Part shown: positions 57,253 through 64,000 of the stretch, piece after piece
How positions within the stretch are numbered: the first letter of the stretch is position 1
Layout: each line of letters opens with the position of its first letter
Notes under the pieces: model-generated
Database searches by the model: none
What the model was told of the DNA's origin: nothing
What the model saw: only the letters and a program-made list of their open reading frames with translations
Translations under genes and position numbers: made by a program
Origin: Piezodorus guildinii
Lineage: Eukaryota; Arthropoda; Insecta; Hemiptera; Pentatomidae
Reading direction: 5' to 3'
Assembly (NCBI GenBank): GCA_023052935.1
Contig: CM041298.1
Coordinates: 57,282,217 to 57,346,216 of the forward strand
DNA length: 64,000 bases

Positions 57253-57280
57253 ACGTTTCGGCTGATACGCCATCTTCGGG
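57253..57280 (-). ncRNA. Hammerhead-like Penelope-type motif
   Basis: Minus strand: CCGAAGATGGC, a short loop gtatca, GCCGAAACGTAG. Helix GGC/GCC and the GAAAC box are good; the first box is CCGAAGA instead of CTGAAGA. It sits only a few bases from the end of the Rep-A copy at 57288. Confidence 0.5.
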
Positions 57281-57287
57281 TGCCAGT

Positions 57288-58190
57288 AATTTTTACTTTC
57301 ACTTACTATATATAGTAAGGAGAAGTATTGCGATCGTGAAAATTTTCGAATTCCAGTTTTCAACGAAAATACACGTTTTAGGGTCCTCTGAGTCCAAATA
57401 ACCAAGTCCCGCAAAAAGGTCTGTGTGTGTGTGGTAACTCCCGGGTGGAAACGGTAAGTCCTATGAAACTGAAATTTCATATTTAAGATACCTATACGCC
57501 CAAGACGTGACAAAACTTTTTTCATCAAAATGAGCTTACCAGAAGAGGCACTTTATAACATGCATTTTGCACCTTTTTTCGATTTTCTCAAAAACGGTTC
57601 CAACGATTTTGATTAAACTCGCTATATCGATGTAAAATTTAATGGGCTTTAATATCATGTAGGTTTCATTTTGATTAAAATGGTCTGACAGGGCTTAAAT
57701 GCCGATATTTTAAATTTCCTTTCTCTAAAGTACCTTTAATTTTGTTGATTCTATTAAAATAACTATATTATCTTGTTACCAGTGATGAAAAACAGGTAAA
57801 TATATAAATTGAATGAATTCGATACCCAACTAAAGGAGAAAACAGAAAAAATATTTGTTAATGCAATTTTTCGTTTTTGAACATAAGAACAGTAATATGA
57901 TATACCGTATGATATACCGTTGGAACGCTAAAGATTTTAGAAAAAATATTATCTCATACACAAGCTTTTAAAATTTAATAGAGAGTGATAAAAAGTCGAT
58001 ACAACTGAGTGATTGTTTTAGATAATAATATAATAGATTTTTTAATAAAACGCATGTTTCTATAGAAATTTAATTTAATTAATTCTTAATAGTTTCACGT
58101 ATTTTTATCTCTAACTGTATTTGAAATTCTTTCATTGATTTTAAAAACGGAGGTAAGTGAAAGTCATGTGTTGCCCGCACCAGATTTTTA
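57288..58190 (-). mobile_element. Rep-A, full-length well-preserved copy
   Basis: Minus orientation from tttttactttcacttactat to ggaggtaagtgaaagtcatg and gttgcccgcaccagattttt. All landmarks, about 900 bp, among the best preserved along with those at 8763 and 10149. Its right flank (plus orientation: gtaaaaattactgg) again shows TAAAAAT at the junction. Confidence 0.8.
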
Positions 58191-58215
58191 TCTTTATGGT
58201 ATGTAGGTAATCCTG

Positions 58216-58260
58216 CAATGAAACCTCATGTCTACATGTAAGAGACATGAGGTTTCATTG
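58216..58260. other. Perfect 18-bp hairpin
   Basis: Arms 58216-58233 (caatgaaacctcatgtct) and 58243-58260 (agacatgaggtttcattg) are perfectly complementary around a 9-base loop. It is not part of any repeat seen here. It is too perfect and short for a typical pre-miRNA, but it would form a stable stem in RNA or DNA. Confidence 0.7.
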
Positions 58261-59027
58261 TATATACGTTATTATTATATATAATTTATTATTTAACTAT
58301 TGATATATTATTATTTTTTAACTATCGAATTCTGACCTTCACCTTAATTTATCAACTATCAAAATAAATTAATTTATATGTAAAAGATGTCTAGTAGAAA
58401 TTTATAGGTAGTCTGTGTTAAAAAAAACAAAAACTATCCAATGTAATTGGAGAGCGTTGTAAATAAAACATGCCCAGGGTTTATGGATACTGTGAAAGAT
58501 AAATAGACAAAAAATATGTTTTTATAAATATATATATACCAGTGGAATCACCCCTGCTTCACACTGGTGCAATTTGAATGAGGTGTCATTTATGTATGGA
58601 AAATCTCAGACTGACCGATTTAGAGTTATCGCTTTGGGAGTTTAAGTTCGTCGTAACGAGAAGTGCAATTAGCAAAAAAATATTTGTATTTTTAAACGTT
58701 TATTCATTATTATATTTAATCATCTATATTTAAGTTATATTTGTATATAATCTTTTTCATAAGAAATAGAAAATATACAAATTAGTTTGGTTTATTTGTA
58801 TGCTATTTTAAAGTGAAGAACAGCTAAAGGTAATTATAATTTTTCCATATTATGAAAGCTTGATTGCTATGTATGTATTCAAAAACTACAGAAGTAAGAA
58901 CGGTTCCTATCTTGTTCGGTTTATTACTATTTTATATTTCAAATAAACTATTTTAAATTACATTTTAAAAGTTAAATTAAGTTTCCATTAGAATCCCATT
59001 AAGTTTACAGTTAAACATCTGTTTTCA
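58261..59027. other. No feature recognised
   Basis: AT-rich. A less AT-rich patch at 58540-58660 has no recognisable motif. Confidence 0.45.
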
Positions 59028-59039
59028 TGAAATAGTGTT

Positions 59040-59880
59040 TTTTGTTTTTTTTTAAACATATTTATTGATATTTACAACTGTATTAAATAAAATACATCTA
59101 GTAAATGTGATGGTAATATACAAAACTGTCATGAAAAACATGTAGAGACACTACCCAGTGGCAGCACTCTTAAAATATTTTAAACTAGAAGGTCCCGGGG
59201 CCATTTCCTTTTCAGGCGCCTCGGAGGATTATCCGGAATTGAAGAGGAAGAAAGGATTGAAACTAGTGGGTTACGGTGAGAATGGAGTTTGTCATGAAAG
59301 GATTGATACCTGGTCCGGGCCAAATCAGTAACATAGGGAACATTAAGGTCTTTATGGATAAGTTTATTCGTGACAAAGTAAGGAGCGTTGAGGATTTTAC
59401 GAAGGATTTTGGATTGTAAGGATTGGATGCGGGAAGAACTTGATGGTTTAGTAGAGCCCCAAAGCTCTACTCCGTAAGTCCAGATTGGTCTTATAATAGT
59501 CATGTAGATGAGCCGTTTGTAGTTAAGAGGAAGGTTTGATCGTTTGTCTAGTAAGTGTTGAAGTAGCCTAAAGCGGCGAGCAGTTTCTTGTCGTTTTAGT
59601 CGTGTATGTGGATTCCAAGTTAGGCGTTTGTCAAGAAGAAGTCCTAGGTATAGGATCTGTTCAACAGGAACTAGTTGAGTGTTATTAAAGGATACTTTAG
59701 GGCAGGAAGTCAAAGGTTTACGGCGAAGGGTAAAGGTTATTTGATGGGATTTGTTGGAATTTATTTTTATTCTCCAGTTCTGACACCATACTTCTAGGTC
59801 TTTGATGTGGGCTTGAAGGGTATTTGAAGCAGCAAATGGATCTTTATGAACTGATAACACGCAGGTGTCGTCAGCATAGG
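59040..59880 (-). mobile_element. Jockey-like LINE, 5'-truncated, recent insertion
   Basis: Minus strand. The perfect 12-bp direct repeat tgaaatagtgtt (59028-59039 and 59881-59892) flanks it. The 5' end falls within the reverse transcriptase and the 3' end is poly(A) (T-tract after 59040). The reading frame has no interruption from the truncation point to its stop, the youngest copy of this family here. Confidence 0.9.
59180..59880 (-). pseudogene. Reverse transcriptase C-terminal fragment, Jockey-like
   Basis: In frame with the truncation point it reads FTYADDTCVLSVHKDPFAAS, so the catalytic YADD is included (59866-59877), then LEVWCQNWRIKINSNKSHQI, YLGLLLDKRLTWNPHTRLKR, IWTYGVELWGSTKPSSSSRI and the end RLKRKWPRDLLV. 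About 233 codons are open. The start codon, palm N-terminal part and endonuclease are absent because of 5' truncation, so it cannot be functional on its own. Confidence 0.88.
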
Positions 59881-59892
59881 TGAAATAGTGTT

Positions 59893-60950
59893 AAATTTTA
59901 AATAATTAATGTTAGTTTATAGATATATAACAGCTTACCATTTATGTTAACAACTTAGTTACAATTCAATACATAATATTGTTTCTAAAATCTTTTAGAC
60001 TAAATGGAAGAATATAAATTGTAAATACTAATCTTCCTCTTTACCAATAAAATATTTTCCTAAGTTTATGGGCTTATAACTACTTTGCATTAACTTGTAC
60101 TATTTATTTTACTGCATATTAACCTTTCTAAAATCTTGCGCTTTCCAACGATATATTATACGTCTATGTTACTACCGATATTTCAAGAATTATTTTTTTG
60201 ATGACATGGTTACAGAAAACGTATTTTTCCGTTTAAAGAAAAGCTAAATTGCAATGTATTTTACTTATAAACCTTCGGAAAAGAATGTCCTAAATGATGG
60301 TAATGACCGTATCAAAATCCGTCTTGTGGTTTGGAGTTAGCGGAAAACAAAATCGCGTTATCATTTTATTAATAGAGAGACATCAAAAAGGGCTGGAGAT
60401 TAACCTAACAGGTTAAGACGTTCGCAATAGGTAATGTTCAACAACGGTCCATACGCGTATGGATGACCGCCTGTTATGTGAGACCCGTCAGAATAAAGAT
60501 GGTGAATCGTCTATCTGGAAAAGGAATATAGCATCTCGTGCGCCTGTCATCATCCGTGGATCTATAAGCATATGTCGTCCTTGAAATCGAGAGAACTGTT
60601 GGGAACAATACAAATTTAAATTTGATAAAAATCTATGGGTTAACTTTAGTCATAACGTAACAGGAATTAACCATATATTCCAAATTAACAGAAAATCCAT
60701 CTCTACTCTGAAGCAGCTCATACGTTTCCGTGAGTTCCTAGAAGTACCTGATATCTACAAGTGTCCTCTCTCATACTCCCCCTCATTAACTATATATTGT
60801 CGACTCTTTTGTTGAGGCTAAAGAAATTGATGAATAGATTAATTTGCGACCTCCTCAGGCGATCACTTATATCTTTCTCTCAGGTATTCCGGTCAAGGGT
60901 TGATCTATCCTGATCTCCGAATAAGATACTTACTAGATATCTCATCATCT
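59893..60950. other. No gene recognised; small Rep-A-like piece
   Basis: aacctttctaaaatcttgcg ... ctttccaacgatatattata at 60122-60170 is a Rep-A interior fragment. The part 60300-60900 has near-balanced composition and no recognised family. Confidence 0.4.
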
Positions 60951-60954
60951 CGAC

Positions 60955-61800
60955 CAATTTATTGCGTAGCGTTTTTACAGGTGATTTCAATAAAAACTTC
61001 AGATTCTTGTAAATATTTTTAATCAATTATATATGAACCATTTTGAACATGTTGCCATTTTTCATCATTTTGGTTGAATTTTGTCATCATCAGCAGTTGA
61101 AGGACGACCAGAGCGCTTTGAGTCTTCCAAATTAAACTTTCCGAACCCAGCAAACCACTTATGAACGGTGCTTTCTCCTAAGGGATCATCGTCATACACA
61201 ATGATAATTTTTTTAATCGTCTGTGCTGCGGATTTTCGTTTTGGGAATAAAAAAATCATGTGACAAAAATTAACTTTTTTTCTTCTATTTTGAGCAAGCA
61301 AAATACTACTCAAAGATAAGGAATAGCGTTTCAAACTGATGCATAAAAGCACCTTATGCCCCTTAACTAGTAACGAATAAACCGAACCATAGAGACCTTA
61401 ATGTTCCGTATGTTGCTGATTTGGCCCGATCCAGGTATCATTCCCTTCATGACCAACTCCATTCCCATCCTAATCCTCTAGTTTCAATCCTTTCTTCCTC
61501 TTCAATTCCTGAAAATCCCCGAGGCGTCTGAAAAGGAGTGGCCCCAAGGCCTTCTAGTTTAAAATTTTTTAGAGTTCTTCCATTGGGTAACTTCTCTATA
61601 TCTGTTTCATGCCTTTTTATATTTCACTCAAATTTACCTCTTGTGAATACAATGGGAGTTTACAACTGTATAATAGAATTATTATACAGTTGTAAATTCC
61701 AACAAATAAATTAAAATAACAAAGCATCTTAACTAATCTTTTTTTTTTTAAATATGTAAATATTATTGACCCAGTAAACATGGTTTTATAAACTCAGAGA
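60955..61800 (-). pseudogene. Mariner relic with transposase N-terminus, split by a LINE
   Basis: Minus strand. The frame 61065-61352 gives KSAAQTIKKIIIVYDDDPLG, ESTVHKWFAGFGKFNLEDSK and RSGRPSTADDDKI. This is the mariner transposase helix-turn-helix and linker (RSGRPS is the usual linker motif). The catalytic domain is deleted. The mariner sequence resumes at 61723 (aagcatcttaactaatctt ... acccagtaaacatggtttta). Confidence 0.75.
61362..61722 (+). pseudogene. Jockey-like LINE 3' fragment inside the mariner relic
   Basis: Plus orientation: ccgaaccatagagaccttaa, ttgctgatttggcccgatcc, ccaaggccttctagtttaaa. The end is unusual: the 3' terminal motif tacaactgtataat is followed by its own inverse (attatacagttgta). 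The imperfect direct repeat aaagcacctta / aaagcatctta flanks it. Confidence 0.75.
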
Positions 61801-62815
61801 GGATTAAATTTAAATGTTGAAATACGCCACCGACTTATTTCAAAACCCAATATATATATACCCTTTGACAAAACTGATTCTTATGAAAAACCTTAATCAT
61901 CCCTGCTACTATACTTTGGAACTCCTTACCCATTTCCCTTCGTTAAGTACCATCCTCTACCACTTTCACCCACCATTTATTACCCAACTCCTCAAAGATC
62001 AAACTTGCGCACACATGAAATCTTCTTGATTATATATAACTAAATCCATTCAATTTTCATGTTGTTTTTTTATCTTTTATTTATTTTAATTTTATATATA
62101 ACATAATCATTAGCAGGCTAGGTAATTATGTATTCTAATGAAATCAAGACAAACTGAACTTTTTCTGTTCAATGTTCTCTATCCTTAGGGGACAAAATGC
62201 CCTAGAACAAAAATAATTTTCATTCATATAATAATTTTTGTGATAAAACCCAATGTGGGCTAGTTATGCATAGCCCATTTATTTTCTTTAAATCGTATTA
62301 TAATTAATTAATTAAAATTCATTTCTCAAAAGCCTAACCCAACTTTAAAACGATTTAGGTTACTTTCCTTTGTACTAACGACTTGATGGCATTGGTCCGA
62401 ATCCCTCTGAGGCTTCCAGATGAAAATTCTCCCGATAAAAGTAATATCATACGGGAGATAAGAGAGAAAGAATTCTAATAGCAGTCGAAGGTTGGAGCGA
62501 TGAACTCGAAAGTGGTAAAACTCATCAAGATATCAAAATACTGACGCTGTTGGCTTCCGTCCAGCGAGGCTTGTTTTAGTGAATAAGAAAAAATAAATGG
62601 CTTTAGATTTTTCATTTGATATTTATCTGTACAAACACGACTGACATATCCGCTGCACTGCATTCCTTGCAACTTTTAAACTAGATTTTTTCTTAAAGAT
62701 CTCGTAGAAAATTGCACAATATTTTTTTTTTTTTTTTTTTGGTGTAAGGTTTTGTTTATTGTAATTAATTTTTTTTCTGGAACATCTTGTTACAGTCTTA
62801 CTTAATATTGGTTGT
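61801..62815. other. No feature recognised
   Basis: AT-rich. Short open frames (61814-62029, 62475-62672) carry no recognised motif. A T-tract lies at 62721-62740. Confidence 0.45.
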
Positions 62816-62817
62816 TT

Positions 62818-62866
62818 ATTAATTTAAAGCCACTATATGCTTCTTTGGTTGATCGGACAGTTAATG
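62818..62866 (-). mobile_element. SINE-1 tail remnant
   Basis: attaatttaaagccactata, tgcttctttggttgatcgga resemble the SINE-1 3' end. Only about 50 bases. Confidence 0.4.
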
Positions 62867-63035
62867 AATCACACACAGTGAAGATATTAAAATACTGCTT
62901 TTATTATCAGAACAAAATAGATATTCAGAATAAAATAAACTGTGCTGAGGAGTTAGGGTGACTACAAGTGTACATTCCGAGGTCTCCTTCTATGAGTGTG
63001 GCACAAGTAAATGTTACAACTAGAGTGATGAGTTT

Positions 63036-63219
63036 TTTTTTTTTTTTTTATTTTTATTTTCTAATCCCCATGGGATTTGTGGTTGAAAATCAGGGAAGGA
63101 ATCAAGGATCTCTTGTACTGCATCAGATGCATTCTAAGAGGGGTCTGAGGATAGGAAGGTTTTCGGAGTCGGGAAGCAGTTTTGAGTCAGTTCATGTAAT
63201 GGGACTCACTAGACTTTTT
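63036..63219 (-). mobile_element. Short retroinsertion with target duplication
   Basis: Perfect 13-bp direct repeat gagtgatgagttt (63023-63035 and 63220-63232). The insert begins with a T-tract (poly(A) on the minus strand). On the minus strand its end could code LRMHLMQYKRSLIPSLIFNH then a stop before the A-tail, as expected for the very 3' end of a LINE ORF2. It is too short to assign a family, and the same sequence is not seen elsewhere in the window. Confidence 0.75.
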
Positions 63220-63436
63220 GAGTGATGAGTTTTGAGGATCAAAGGGTATTTTATAGCAAGGTTTTGTAAAGGGAATGAGGAGGCGGCATGGGCACCACAA
63301 AGCAAGGACTTCCAGGTGTAGGGTGCTGTGTCCTAAGTACAGGTATGTGTTCTTTGTCGGTACTTGTCAGTCCTTTATAGTTTATGGAGGGACACCCTCA
63401 AGTATAGAAAAGGAAGTTATTAATAATTACTCTATA

Positions 63437-63674
63437 TTATTTATTTAGTTAAGTCTCATTCTATAACTGGGCGATGCTACAGTTGAAGTCCTAAATTTTA
63501 AATATCCAGGTTTAATCAGGAAAGGAGAACTTTAGCGAGTACCTGACATCACACAGGCTCGGGACACCTTTTTACGTCTCCTCCGGAGGATGGCATGACT
63601 GTTAGGTTTGAACGCGCGATCTTGGGCTTAGAAGGCTGTTATGCTAGCAATCTCGCACGGGTGACCCCTAGAGT
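63437..63674 (-). mobile_element. SINE-1, minus-orientation copy
   Basis: tttatttagttaagtctcat, gtcctaaattttaaatatcc, cgagtacctgacatcacaca, ggctcgggacacctttttac, and a decayed head with ggtttgaacgcgcgatc and gcacgggtgacccctag. Confidence 0.75.
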
Positions 63675-63739
63675 AATATATTCACTAGGTTAAAACTGGC
63701 TATTTTTTTGGTTTATTATTTTCAACAAGGAACCTCTGT

Positions 63740-64000
63740 ATTCAAAAAAAAAAGAAGAGGTCTTACGGTTTAAAAAAGCGTTTGTCCCTACGCGGACTTT
63801 TCTCCCAAACTATTTGATCGATTTTTTTCGAAATTTCCACAAAAATCCAGGACATTCTACGATGACCCTAACTCTTTGACTTTGATGTCAGCGGATCAGT
63901 TTTAAAATTACAGCCGATTGAAAATGTTATAATTAGTAACTCAGTTACTTTTGGGTAGAGAATTTTTTTTATTTTGTGTTTATAATTCTGGACACCTAGA
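63740..64000 (+). repeat. Rep-B copy running off the window
   Basis: An A-tract, gaagaggtcttacggttt, then ggacttttctcccaaactat, tgatgtcagcggatcagttt, taactcagttacttttgggt in the same order as at 110-390. Confidence 0.65.

Noticed and set aside
57260..57275. First exon of Chd64 (ATGGC/GT on the minus strand)
   Set aside because: The splice phase would be wrong (exon 2 starts in phase 0), and the bases belong to a Penelope-type terminus.
1..64000. CRISPR arrays, rRNA genes or telomeric TTAGG repeats
   Set aside because: Looked for and not seen. The direct repeats present are transposon target duplications and dispersed repeats.

Overview
The window is AT-rich eukaryotic DNA, most likely from an arthropod and probably an insect. 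The only host gene I recognise is Chd64, a calponin/transgelin-family gene split by introns with consensus splice sites. Almost everything else is transposable-element sequence in many states of decay. There is no bacterial-type gene density, operon or CRISPR array.

Layout. 0-1.7 kb: copies of two AT-rich repeats (called Rep-B and Rep-C here) and a decayed LINE. 1.8-6.45 kb: a candidate last coding exon of a gene entering from the left, followed by about 4.5 kb with no recognisable repeat copy, possibly a long 3' UTR. 6.5-20 kb: a dense transposon nest built on a roughly 0.9-kb repeat (Rep-A), with mariner relics, tRNA-derived SINEs and one full-length RTE-like LINE. That LINE (12724-15969) has an intact 1002-residue endonuclease/reverse transcriptase frame and a 13-bp target-site duplication. 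20-38 kb: more Rep-A copies, two copies of a 145-bp palindromic MITE, and a set of short motifs resembling the hammerhead-type termini of Penelope-like elements. Two of these loci are large, nearly perfect inverted repeats. 39.5-43.7 kb: a long inverted duplication with Tc1-like inner ends. 45.5-48.8 kb: three Chd64 exons on the minus strand with transposon debris in the introns. 49-64 kb: more SINE, LINE (Jockey-like), mariner, MITE and Rep-A copies. The window closes with the same Rep-B repeat with which it opens.

The insertions give a relative chronology. Rep-A copies were hit by RTE, SINE-1, the palindromic MITE and another LINE, while one Rep-A copy itself sits in an older RTE copy. Rep-A and RTE activity therefore overlapped in time. 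Seven retroinsertions besides the intact RTE keep readable direct repeats of 10-16 bp. The strongest candidates for something not well described are Rep-A (at least a dozen copies, class unclear) and the hammerhead-like inverted repeats at 29.5 and 30.5 kb.

Limits: everything was read by eye. Repeat boundaries are approximate to about 10-30 bp unless a target-site duplication is quoted. Family names for relics are by motif resemblance, not by search.
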